From Saposhnikovia divaricata (Eukaryota; Streptophyta; Magnoliopsida; Apiales; Apiaceae): a stretch of 64,000 nucleotides of DNA. Positions 22,949 through 33,905 of this stretch are shown here, piece by piece. A program made the translations under genes and the position numbers. Where the stretch lies: NCBI GenBank assembly GCA_036435485.1, contig CM071596.1, positions 17,131,001 through 17,195,000 of the forward strand, written 5' to 3'. Below the pieces are notes generated by a model. It was not told where the DNA came from. It did no database searches and worked only from the letters and a program-made list of their open reading frames with translations. Each line of letters starts with the position of its first letter. Position 1 is the first letter of the stretch.

Positions 22949-24190
22949 ATGCCTCGCAAAACTACCTCCACCCAACGTCAGGCACCCAGTGACACTAGAG
23001 ACGAACCTCTGGTACCTATCCCGGAGCAAGTCCCACCTGTTCAGATCCCAATCCAGGAGAGGCTCGGAATCGGGCCTAATGACGCCCGGGTTACCGTTGT
23101 GGTAAACCGGTACAAATATACAGACGTGCCTCTTGACTCCGCGCAAATGGAGAACCTGACACCCGAGGAGCTAGCCCAAGCAATCCGAAACTACCGAAAC
23201 CGTCCCCTCCCGGAACCTGAGCCTGAGCAAGCGGAAAATTCCAGAGGGTCAGCCCACTCACATCAGTCCCGGGCTTCAGTCTTTGATCGCCTTGGAGACC
23301 GGGGCAAAGGAAACAGAAAGGACCACGATGGCTGGAGTAAGGACAAAAATGACGAAGTCAATAAAATCAAGAAACTAAAAATGCTCCGGGAAAGGATAAG
23401 GCAGGAGGAACAGGCTAAGTTGGAGCTTAGAATCCAGAGAAGGCTCCAAGAAGAGGAGGAAAGAATGAGCAAATCCAAATCAAAAAGAACCCGGAGAGAA
23501 GTGAGCCCAGAAATTATCTCAGATGATGAAGAACATCCAAACAACCTGGTACAAATGATCCATGAACTACAAAGGAAAGTCAACAGTGACTCCGGATTTG
23601 AGATCAAAGACACACTCACCCCTTTCAGCCATTCCCTTGAAGCCATACCCCGGCAAAAGAACCTCAAACATTACAACTTCGACTCCTTTAATGGGTTGGA
23701 AGACCCGGAAGAACACCTTAACTACTTTGAGCAAATAGCCCTGATATACTTCTATAACGACCTAACCAAGTGTAGATTCTTTGCCTCCACACTGAAAGGG
23801 GCAGCCCAGAGATGGTTCAGCCGAATACCATCCCGGAGCATACATAGCTGGAAGGAGTTCAGGGAAGCCTTCCTTCGGAGATTCCGGGCCAACAAACCCC
23901 CAGAGTACCACATGTGCCACCTCGAGACAATTAGACAAGGTGACAACGAAACCCTGTCCGCTTTCATGAAACGGTTCCAAGAAGCCATAAACCGGGTCAC
24001 GAACTTGGACGAAAGAGAAGCCTTGAGCATATTCCTGAAAAACCTAGACCCGGAGCGTAGCGAGCGCTATGTAATAGAATTGGTGAACAAAGAACCCCAA
24101 AGCTTGGTTGCGGCATATTCCATGGCCGCCAAGTTCATCAAAGAAACTGATATCCTACAAGCAATGAGGATGACCCGGCAGGGCACTTCC
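22949..24190 (+). pseudogene. Gypsy-B gag, N-terminal part and core
   Basis: Opens at the ATG at 22949 (MPRKTTSTQRQ) shortly after the hAT right flank. A proline-rich and then coiled-coil-like charged region (KMLRERIRQEEQAKLELR) precedes the Retrotrans_gag core at about residues 230-340 (LKHYNFDSFNG, KGAAQRWFSRIPS, DNETLSAFMKRFQEAINR). The frame is open to TRQGTS at 24190, where a solo LTR is inserted and supplies the stop. The target duplication CTTCC lies within this frame, which resumes at 25865. Confidence 0.88.
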
Positions 24191-25859
24191 TGATAGTATT
24201 TTGTCCTAAACCCAATCATGTATGATGAGTTAGGAAATACTTTCATGTAATCTTATTTGATTTTATTTATATTAATAAAAGACTTGTTGTTTTTATTACG
24301 GGCTTTATCTATTTAAAGTGTTTAAATAAGAAGTTCCATAGTTTAGAGTAAAGCTTCTAGAATTATAATGAGATTATAATAATGAGATCTAGAAGATGAC
24401 AACACTAAACTTAAATAGTTCCCGATCGTAGGATAACTAATTGGGAGTTAGTCAATCCGTAAAGATCGGTACATACTATGCTTGCTTCCTCGGAAGGATG
24501 TCTGTTCTCATAGACATTCGTGTGGTGACACTATAGCTAGTATGTAGGTGCTTATTGGAGAATAAGTTCACTGAACGTGACTTGATCTAATGAACGACTA
24601 ATGGAGTTTACTCACGTGTTAATAGTTGTTCATAAGTTGATGGTGGTACAATTGTCCTTAGACTTGAGACCGTTAAAGTAATCTTATATACAATGAACTA
24701 TGTTTTGGTTTAGTTCTAAGTCCTCAAGGGACAATCATTAGTTCTATTCCGGGTATAGGAATTTGTATATGAAGATAGTTAACGATCGATAAAGAATCTA
24801 CCCCTTTCAGTAAAAGAAAGTGAATATCCTATGATGTTCTTACTATGTTAGTTCTGGAATCTCTGGCCATAGTAATTGAAGTTAGAAAGAGTTTCTAATT
24901 CAAATGAACTAGACATAATGTATAAGAAATTATATGATTAAATTAAATAGGCTTGACACGCGATCCATGCCTTGTATTTAATCGGGATATTGTCGGGTAG
25001 AAGGAATTGATTGTACGGTAACCATTTGCTGAATAGGTTTTATATATTCTAAGCAATGAATTCATATTATCCGGATAGTCGCGATATATTGAAAAGTATC
25101 ACTCACGATGTAGAATAAATATTAATTACTTATGTAATTATATTTAACGAATTAATTAGTAATTCGTATAAGTAATAATAAATAGTTTATTATTATTTAT
25201 TTCTACTACCGGCTTAATATTGAACCTAAAGGGTCACACCATAAAAAGGTTAAATATTTATAGATGATGAGAATAATTAATAATGGCTATGAATTGTTTA
25301 TTTATTGAATAAATAATTAATTAGCAATTATTTATAATTTATTAAATGAGATTTAATAGATTATAAATAAATTAAGAAAAGTTCTTAATAATTATTAATT
25401 ACAAAATTTAGTTTGAGAAATTAAATTTTATGAGAGAATTATTTTCAGAATGGGATTAATAATTAAAAAGGTTTTAATTATTAAATGATTATTTAATTAA
25501 GTAAAGTAAAGACTTTATTTCTTTAAATATCAAGCATTCCAAGAGTTGGAAGACACACAAGAAACACTTAACAAAAACATCCCAGGGGTTTGAGAGGATT
25601 TTTTAGAGCTTTTGAAGTTCATCAAAATCATTCCAAATCATTTTAATTATTTTCTCAATTGTTCTTCATTTACTATATGATATTTGATCTTGGTGGATAC
25701 CATTAGAGCACTCCACACTTGAGGGGTGATTGCTGGAAATCAAAGATACATTCATAACAATCCCAGGAAAGCTATCAAGGTATTTTTCTTGTGTTCATAC
25801 AATTTTTAAATCTATATACATGATTAATTAGGTTTTTATGCAAGTAAATGTGATTTACG
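24191..25859 (+). mobile_element. Copia-like solo LTR inserted in Gypsy-B gag
   Basis: 1669 bp from TGATAGTATTTTGTCC to GTGATTTACG, flanked by CTTCC on both sides (24186-24190 and 25860-25864). Removing it with one duplication leaves the gag frame uninterrupted. No internal domain, so a solo LTR. The 3' part (GGTATTTTTCTTGTG onward, ending near TTTATGCAAG) resembles copia Angela/Tork-type LTR ends; the final CG in place of CA is probably a mutation. Orientation is inferred from this and is less certain. Confidence 0.85.
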
Positions 25860-25864
25860 CTTCC

Positions 25865-26368
25865 GCTACGGCCATAAATTCCTTCAATTCCTCGGGCAGA
25901 AATAAGGAGGATCGTCCCCGAAGCGACCACCAACCGGACAAGAAATTCAAGCACAACAAGCAATATAACTATATCCCCAGTTCTCAACTAACAGTCCCGG
26001 ATAAAGACTACTCCTCCAGGACCAAATCCGAAGCCAGGCCCCCGAGATCGGGGAGGGCCGAACCAAAGCCGGAAGCAGAATGGACGCCTTTGAACCGACC
26101 ACGGGCCGATATATTGAAAGAGGTCCGGAACAAACCCTTCTTTTACCCTCCCAAGCCATTGGTATCCGCCTCGGAGAGCAGGCCCAGGCATAAACACTGC
26201 GACTACCATGCAACTCACGGGCATGAGATAGAAAGCTGCATCTCCCTTAAGTTCTTCATCGAGGACCAGGTCAAGAAAGGAAATATGGGCCAATATCTAG
26301 CCCGGAGAATGGCAGAAAGGGGAGAGAGGGGTCTGGAGCCCAAAAAACTAAGAATGTTGTGCATGTAG
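25865..26368 (+). pseudogene. Gypsy-B gag, C-terminal part with zinc-knuckle-like motif
   Basis: Same frame as 22949-24190. It contains HCDYHATHGHEIESC (Cys/His spacing of the Tat-type nucleocapsid finger) and ends at TAG 26366-26368. Protease begins in the overlapping +2 frame from about 26359, so a frameshift is needed to pass into pol. Whether that is natural or decay cannot be told from one copy. The apparent ATG at 25838 is in the solo LTR and is not a gene start. Confidence 0.82.
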
Positions 26369-28182
26369 TCTTGGGAGGCTCCAATTCCCGGCCAAGGAGC
26401 CTAGACTCCGGGGACGAGGTAATGATGATAGACTCGGCCCCCGAGCAAATCATATCCTTCAGTAATGCTGACTTTGAAGGAATAAACCCTAACCACAATG
26501 AGGCCCTAGTGGTAACCCTGGATATCGCCGAAAATGAGGTGAAGAGAATCCTTGTTGACAACGGCTCCTCGGTCAACATACTATTCAAACACACAATGGA
26601 CAGAATACAGCTCGGAAGTGTCAAAATGAACGAGTACAGGGAAGACCCACTGTACGGCTTCGGCCACAACTTGGTCCCCATCCAGGGAACCCTATACTTA
26701 CCTGTCCAATTCGGCACCGCCCCAAAGCAGATAACCCACATGGTCAAATTCTATGTGATCAACAGTCCTTCCTCCTACAATGTGATCCTGGGGCGCCCAA
26801 CCCTGACCAAGCTCTGAGCCGTAACCTCAACCCCACACCTTAAATTCAAATTTCCTACGGCCTCCGGGATCAGGGAGGTAAAAGGCGACACCGAAACGAC
26901 CAGTCGATGCTATGGCCAAGCCTTAGTCATGGTAGAGATAGACCCGGATAATAAAAGGAAAGCCTCCTCTTACCACAAGAATCTAAGCAGAAAGAAGCAC
27001 AGGAGCTCAACTTACAGGAACCCCGGGAAAGAGGTACAAAATATTGAAACCACCGGAGCCCCGAACCAGGAATCAGGTACAGCTGAGGCCCGGGAATACC
27101 TGACCTCCAATTCCCAAGCCCGCATGCAAAAATCATCCCTGCTACAAGACCAAGCCAAGGTGGAACCTGCGGTGGAGACCGAAACAATTAAACTCATCCC
27201 GGGGAACTCAGAAAGAAAAGTAAAAATTGGGGCTGGCTTGGAGGAAGCCTTCAGAGAAGAACCTATCCAATTACTCCGGGAGTATGCAGATGTTTTCGCC
27301 TGGAGCCCATCCGACATGCCCGGGCTCCGAGAATCCTTGGCCATGCACAGCCTGGACGTAGACCCCAAAAAGAAGCTCGTCAAACAGAAAAGAAGAAATT
27401 TCGCCCCGGATAGATAGAAGGCTATAGAAGAAGAAATCGACAAACTCCTCAAGGCAGACATCATTTGCGAAATCAAATACCCAGAGTGGCTGGCCAATGT
27501 GGTGCTAGTCAAAAAACCTAATGGGAAGTGGAGAATGTGTGTCGACTATACAGACTTAAATGAGGCCTGTCCCAAAGACCCCTACCCGTTGCCGAGCATA
27601 GACCAGCTCATCGACGCAACCTCCGGACATCTGATGCTCATCTTTATGGATGCCTTCTCCGGATATAATCAGATTAAGATGAACCCGGCGGACATAGCCA
27701 AAACAGCCTTCATCACCCACAGAGCTGTATATGCCTACAAATTCATGCCCTTTGGACTCCGGAACGCCGGGACCACATATCAAAGGGCCATGGTTGAAGT
27801 TTTCAAAGACCAGATGGGTCGGAACTTAGAATCCTATGTCGATGACATAATCGCCAAATCTGAAACTGTTACAGGACACATCCCCGACCTGCGGGAATGT
27901 TTTGAAAATCTGAGAAAACATGAGATTAAGCTTAATCCGGAGAAATGCACCTTCGGGGTAAGGGCCGGGAAGTTCTTGGGTTTCATGATCAGCAAAAGGG
28001 GAATTGAAGCCAACCCTGAGAAAATAAAAGCCATCTTAGACATACAACCACCCCGGACTCAGAAGGATATTCAGAAAGTAGTCGGATCGTTGGCAGCACT
28101 GAGAAGGTTCATATCCAAGTTGGCAGAAAAATGCTTGCCCTTCTTCAACTTGCTTAAAGGGGCGAGCAAAAAAAAGAAATAA
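26359..28182 (+). pseudogene. Gypsy-B pol: protease, linker and reverse transcriptase
   Basis: One frame with two nonsense codons (26815-26817 TGA and 27415-27417 TAG). The protease active site is ILVDNGSSVNILF, followed by VILGRP. The linker has YADVFAWSPSDMPG. RT blocks are PNGKWRMCVDYTDLNEAC, FMDAFSGYNQIKM, FMPFGLRNAGTTYQRAM, the catalytic SYVDDIIAKS and GKFLGFMISKRGIEANP. RT would copy element RNA in the cytoplasm. The frame is lost at an A-rich run near 28170 (GASKKKK then stop), and RNase H continues in another frame. Confidence 0.9.
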
Positions 28183-28183
28183 T

Positions 28184-28634
28184 ATGGATCCCGGAGTGTC
28201 AACAAGCCCTGGACACGATCAAGGAATATCTCTCATCACCACCTCTTTTAACCAAGCCTGAGCCCGGAGAAACCCTACACCTTTACCTCTCCGCCGGGCC
28301 TCGGGCTGTGGCCGCAGCTTTAATCCGGGAAGTCGAGGGAAGCCAACGGCCGGTGTATTACATCAGCCAAGTCCTAAAAGATGCAGAAACCAGATACCCC
28401 AATCTGGAGAAGTTTGCCTTCGCCTTGGTCACGGCCTCAAGAAAACTCAGGCATTATTTCCAGGGCAGAGAGATCAAGGTGATAACAGACCAGCCACTAA
28501 GACGAATAATTTATAAGCCAGATGCATCCGGGAGATTGATAAATTGGGCGATCGAGTTAAGCCAATTCCACTTGACTTTCATGCCCCGAACAGCTATCAA
28601 GGCACAAGCTCTGGCAGACTTTATAGTGGAATGC
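28184..28634 (+). pseudogene. Gypsy-B RNase H
   Basis: Follows the frameshift after RT: KEYLSSPPLL, the LYLSAGPRAVAAALIRE strand, PVYYISQVLKDAETRYP, FALVTASRKLRHYF, VITDQPLRRI and QALADFIVEC. This is the RNase H joined to RT in Ty3/gypsy elements. It is cut off at 28634 by the Athila-like LTR, so the second, archaeal-type RNase H and integrase expected next are absent. Confidence 0.87.
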
Positions 28635-30068
28635 TGATAAGTGGATTTTATATCCACTTGGATCGCTTCAATTCGGCTTAAATTGATTGTCTTGGACTCA
28701 AGTTTGTTGTAGTTTTGATGTGTTTTGCTTAGTTGTGCAGAGTTGCAAGAATGTCGATTATGGGTGATGCTTCTATCGTGTTTGGAGGATTAATTGATTA
28801 AAATTCGGATTTTCCGGGAAGGTTGCGCAGTCTACACTGTTTTGGCCATATATGGAGTTCTAGAAGTCCGTTTTCAGCGATCTTACAGCTCATGCGAAGC
28901 TTGAGAGATTTTCTACAACCTGGGACAGAAAGCAGGTGCAGGGAGCGTGTAGTTAAAATTCGTGCACGTGTTCTTTGTGAAGCAAGGCTGAAAGATTACT
29001 GTTTTGCCCTTTTTCTAATTCTAATTATATTTTGGGCAGGTTTTAGTACCTTAATCGAATTCTAATTGTAATAGAAGGTAATTTCTTGCTGGGCAAGAAA
29101 TCTAGAGCCTATTTAAACACAACTTAGCATTGTAATTAGGAGAGTTTTTATTATTGTATCATAGCTTAGATCTGCAAGGGGGAAAAGGAGAGAAGGATTC
29201 AACGCTAGTGACAAGCAACGGATCTAGATCTACTTCAGCCTTTGTGTTATTCTGGATTATAGATTTGTTTTCTTAACTCTTTGTTTATTAATATAATTAC
29301 TTCTTTTATTCATATCTTGTTTTATATCATGTTTTCATCAAATCCCATGACGATGAACGGTTCAATTATGAGCTAATCGTTGTCATGGGATTCTAACGGA
29401 GTTATCTATGTAGCTTAGTAGTTTGTATGCTTTAAAGATTTATGTGTGGTGAATTCTTGATATCCTCGTATGGTTGTGTTTCATGTATTTAGATGCGTCG
29501 CGAACATCTAATTTGTTAATCTCTTGCTAAACGAGAGTGGATCTTGAGATTTAGAACTTGCCATGCTAGCATAGGATAGGTTGATGTTTTAACATCATGA
29601 TTTGTGGCGTAAATAGAGATATTATGCTGCCCTATGTGATCTAAGTGGATAACTTGTGCTTAAACCTTTATGTTTTCAAATTCTATAGAGATATAGGGTC
29701 TAAACATAATTGGTGTCTACCCATCTTCTATCTCTTTTGTGGATGCATGCGTAGTTTGGTATTAGTATACCGAGAGGTAGCTATTACTTATTTCGTGTTG
29801 TCCGATCAGATATCAAAACCATCACATGTATTGATTAAAGGCTGCGACTCTAAGTGAAGTAGATAATGAAGTTAGAATTCCATGTTTATTCCCATAAAAG
29901 TAATTTGATTTTAGATCTCATTAGCTAGTTAATTCTTAAATTGCATATTAGTTAAATTTAGTTAAATAAAATCTCAATTAATTACTTGTCTTAGCAGTGA
30001 ATTAAGATCATACATTGTTGAATAGGTGCATTTACTGAAAAGAACCATAACCTGATCCCTGTGGGAAC
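28635..30068 (+). repeat. Athila-like 5' LTR, 3'-truncated
   Basis: Begins TGATAAGTGG. From 29160 to 30068 it is identical by eye to 32931-33839 (offset 3771), whereas 28635-29159 is clearly divergent from 32416-32930. It stops at TGTGGGAAC, lacking the last 66 bp present in the 3' copy. TATA-like TATTTAAAC at about 29110. The identical 70-codon ORFs in the two copies are not genes. Confidence 0.87.
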
Positions 30069-30159
30069 AAGAGGTCAACGTTCGTATGAATGGTCTATCT
30101 GTTGAAGACGGTTCAGTTATTCTTTTGAAACCACCATGAGTTGAGGAAGTAACGTCAAG

Positions 30160-32415
30160 CTATTGACGTTAAAGAAGCGCTTCGTGGGAGGCAACCCACG
30201 CCTTCGTGGAAAAAAAAAAGTGTGTGAAAAAAAAAAAAAAAAAAACTGCTGTGAAAAAAAAAAAAAAAAAAAAATGGGTCGCGCAGGTTGCGCCTGCGTA
30301 ACGCAGGCTGCGCCTGCGTTTCTGTCTGTGACGCAGGCTGCGCCTGCGTGACGCAGGCTGCGCCTGCGTTACTGGAATGGGCGCAGTTTGCTGTTGTATT
30401 ATAAAAAAAAAAATTATTTTTTTTCTTTTTTCTTTCAACCCCAATTCTTTCTTTACTACTCCCTAATTATTTTCCACTCAAATTCTTTTCTCCTCTTATT
30501 CTTTTATCCCTAAACCAAATTCTTTTCCTATTTCAATTCCAAAACCCCCCATCTCTCTTCTAAAATTCTAAACCTATTCTAATTCTTTTTCTTTAATTCA
30601 TCAAATCCTATTTCTATCCTACATTAAATTTCATACCCACCCAAAATTTTTCCTTTTCACATTAATTTTATTCACCCAATCCCTCCATTATATATACACA
30701 CCTATACATACAAATCCAATTCCTCTTCTATTTATTTAAATTCAATTCTAAAGAGGAATTAATTACAAGTTCACCTCTTTGATTCGTAATTGGGTTAAAT
30801 CTTCTCTAATATTATTTTTATTACGAATTTGTGTTCTTGTAATTGGGGGTTTTGTAGGATTCTTGTTATTTGGGAGGTGGCTAGTCTATGGAGCTCGTAC
30901 GCATTATCCTCCACCAGATTCATCCGAGGAGGGTTATGATTCAGCTGGTTAGGTATGTTTTCTATTTTCCCTCGTATTTACTTCCATTCAATGCGGACAT
31001 TGAATATTTTAAGTTTGGGGGTGGTTTGAGGGATTAGTAGTTGTTGTTGTATATATGTGTTCATGTAGGATATCATGTTTTGCATGCTTAGTAGTAATTC
31101 ATTCATGTTATGTTCGTATTATCTACGTTTGTTTCATATAGGACATTTGGTTTTTATTTTTCGTATATCATGTGAGTTCATATTAGTTGCATTTGCATAG
31201 CATGCATATTTCATGATCCCTTAGAACGAGCTAATTCTGATTGGTAGGTAGGTGTCTAATTGAGTGTGATAATGATGAGTAGAGGGTTGATTTATAGTTT
31301 CTATGAAATTGACTTGCATGCTTCAGAAACAAAATCTTTTCACAGTCTCATTGGGTGCTTTTGAGCTAGGTTGAGATCATGCTTGTTTGGATGTTTTGAG
31401 ATTTAATCACTTGATTATATTTAGAATTTTCATTATTCCCTTGATGGCCTAGAACAATTAAGTCTAAGTTTGGGGGAAAACAGGGATTTTATGCTTAAAT
31501 TGTAAATAATTGTCAATAATGGCTAGGCGTCAAATGGCTAGTAGCCGGCTCATATTTATATGAGTAGTCTAGGGTTGGAATTGAGAATTCTCATTCCAGA
31601 TTGCATAGAAAAAAAAAGAAAGCAGAAAGAAGAAAAAAAAAGAAAAAAGAAAAGAAAAGAAAAAAAATGATGTCAATTGTTTATATGCAAAATTAACCAG
31701 GGTGAGCTCTTTAATACTCGAGCAATTAAGTTCTAGGGGACTTTGTGCCTAGTGACCTAAGGCTTTTATAGTCTGGGATCCACTAACCCAACGCTCGCTA
31801 CATGGGTATTATTGTATAAGCCTTTCGGGGTCTCATCCATTGCACGGTTAAATAAGCATACTTGTATATTATGTGTCGTAGTTGTTTAGTAATAAAAGCA
31901 TGAATTTCTGTCTACCTTGGATAAGGATGGAGGTGTTCCTAGGTTATGAAGTGTCTACAGTCTATTCTATTTATAAACCTGTGATTGTCTTGACGAAGAG
32001 CATGTATGATTTTTGACCTAGTTTTGGGAGTATTTCTGATGAGCATTGCACACACGCACGTTTCTGTTCATGTATTGTTAGTATACGGGAGCTTGGTCGA
32101 ACTCTATTTGGATTTAGTTGCATTCTTTGAGATATTTGCTTGCTCGTTGGTTTTGGTTAGTTTGAAGGGGATCGTTGCATTTTTCATTCTAGTTGCATTC
32201 ATGCATTGCATTGCATTAGGTTAAATGGATTTTGTGGGTACATTCGCTATAGGCCCTCACGAGACCTTACTCGTCCACTAGGGCTGCCTAGGGGTTTAAA
32301 GGGCTTGTTGCATATGCCAAATGCAACCGTGATCACCTACGGAAGTGGTACTAGCTAGTTAGTTAGTTGTAATTGTTTATGCTTGAGGACAAGCATCGGT
32401 TTAAGTTTGGGGGTG
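30160..32415. other. Athila-like internal 3' non-coding region
   Basis: No coding domain. It contains AAGCGCTTCGTGGGAGGC (30175 onward), two long A runs (30210-30274), a GC-rich palindromic repeat (30281-30369), a CT-rich stretch (30420-30680), an A/G-rich stretch (31605-31670) and polypurine-tract-like sequences near 31009 and 31462 in addition to the true one at 32402-32415. ORFs here are short and unsupported. Confidence 0.7.
30281..30369. repeat. GC-rich near-palindromic 19-bp repeat, four copies
   Basis: ACGCAGGCTGCGCCTGCGT at 30301-30319, 30331-30349 and 30351-30369, with a variant at 30281-30299. Each copy is almost self-complementary. Confidence 0.9.
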
Positions 32416-33905
32416 TGATAAGTGGATTTTATATCCACTTGGATCGCTTAATTTCGGCTTAAATTGATTGTCTTAGGCTCAAGTTGTTGTAGATTTGATG
32501 TGTTTTGCTTAGTTGTGCAGGATTACGAGAATGTTGACTAAGGTGGATGCTTTTATAATTTTTTGGGAATTAATTGATTAAAATTCGGATTTTCGAGACG
32601 GGTTGCACAGTTTACACTGTTTTGGCCATATCTTGAGTTCTAGAAGTCCGTTTTAGGCCCGTAAGCAGTCCACGCGAAGATAACGAGATTTCCTATCATT
32701 CTAAGATAGTCCAGAGGTCCAATTACGTGGGGAACGTTCCAGAAAATCTGAAGAAAAGTCAGCCACGAATTTTCCTTACAAAACATAATCAAATTAGGAA
32801 ACGTATCTTGCAGAAATTCTATTATAATTCTGTTTTGTATTTTCTTGCTGGGCAAGACTTGTAGTGCCTATATAAACACATCATACCATTGTAATAGATA
32901 TAGACATATGATTAGTTATTATTATTGTAACATAGCTTAGATCTGCAAGGGGGAAAAGGAGAGAAGGATTCAACGCTAGTGACAAGCAACGGATCTAGAT
33001 CTACTTCAGCCTTTGTGTTATTCTGGATTATAGATTTGTTTTCTTAACTCTTTGTTTATTAATATAATTACTTCTTTTATTCATATCTTGTTTTATATCA
33101 TGTTTTCATCAAATCCCATGACGATGAACGGTTCAATTATGAGCTAATCGTTGTCATGGGATTCTAACGGAGTTATCTATGTAGCTTAGTAGTTTGTATG
33201 CTTTAAAGATTTATGTGTGGTGAATTCTTGATATCCTCGTATGGTTGTGTTTCATGTATTTAGATGCGTCGCGAACATCTAATTTGTTAATCTCTTGCTA
33301 AACGAGAGTGGATCTTGAGATTTAGAACTTGCCATGCTAGCATAGGATAGGTTGATGTTTTAACATCATGATTTGTGGCGTAAATAGAGATATTATGCTG
33401 CCCTATGTGATCTAAGTGGATAACTTGTGCTTAAACCTTTATGTTTTCAAATTCTATAGAGATATAGGGTCTAAACATAATTGGTGTCTACCCATCTTCT
33501 ATCTCTTTTGTGGATGCATGCGTAGTTTGGTATTAGTATACCGAGAGGTAGCTATTACTTATTTCGTGTTGTCCGATCAGATATCAAAACCATCACATGT
33601 ATTGATTAAAGGCTGCGACTCTAAGTGAAGTAGATAATGAAGTTAGAATTCCATGTTTATTCCCATAAAAGTAATTTGATTTTAGATCTCATTAGCTAGT
33701 TAATTCTTAAATTGCATATTAGTTAAATTTAGTTAAATAAAATCTCAATTAATTACTTGTCTTAGCAGTGAATTAAGATCATACATTGTTGAATAGGTGC
33801 ATTTACTGAAAAGAACCATAACCTGATCCCTGTGGGAACGAATTTGGACTTAACCTTATATATTACTTGTGACCACGTACGCTTGCGTGATTTTGTGTTA
33901 ACACA
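32416..33905 (+). repeat. Athila-like 3' LTR
   Basis: 1490 bp from TGATAAGTGG to TTAACACA, preceded by the polypurine tract AAGTTTGGGGGTG. TATA box TATATAAAC at about 32870. R-U5 from 32931 matches the 5' copy exactly until 33839. Confidence 0.87.

Larger units (their letters stand above)
28635..33905 (+). mobile_element. Athila-like element, internally deleted and rearranged
   Basis: Two LTR copies (28635-30068 truncated, 32416-33905 full) in direct orientation around 2.35 kb of non-coding DNA. Athila traits: LTR start TGATAAGTGGATTTTATA, end CGCTTGCGTGA..TTAACACA, polypurine tract AAGTTTGGGGGTG before the 3' LTR, and the TGGGAGGCAACCCACG motif at 30186-30201. Gag, pol and the env-like region are absent. 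The flanks (AATGC left, AGGAA right) show no target duplication, and the host integrase is missing, so recombination has altered both the element and its host. Confidence 0.85.

Noticed and set aside
23263..24030. Minus-strand ORFs of 72-134 codons opposite Gypsy-B gag
   Set aside because: Shadow frames of gag; no splice signals, TATA box or domain such as those at 33906-35433.
32006..32855. ORFs of 71-72 codons in the Athila-like region
   Set aside because: Short, hydrophobic by AT-rich composition, no env-like transmembrane pattern or conservation seen.
29645..33628. Identical 70-codon ORFs at 29645 and 33416
   Set aside because: Duplicate because they lie in the identical R-U5 parts of the Athila-like LTRs; no protein features.
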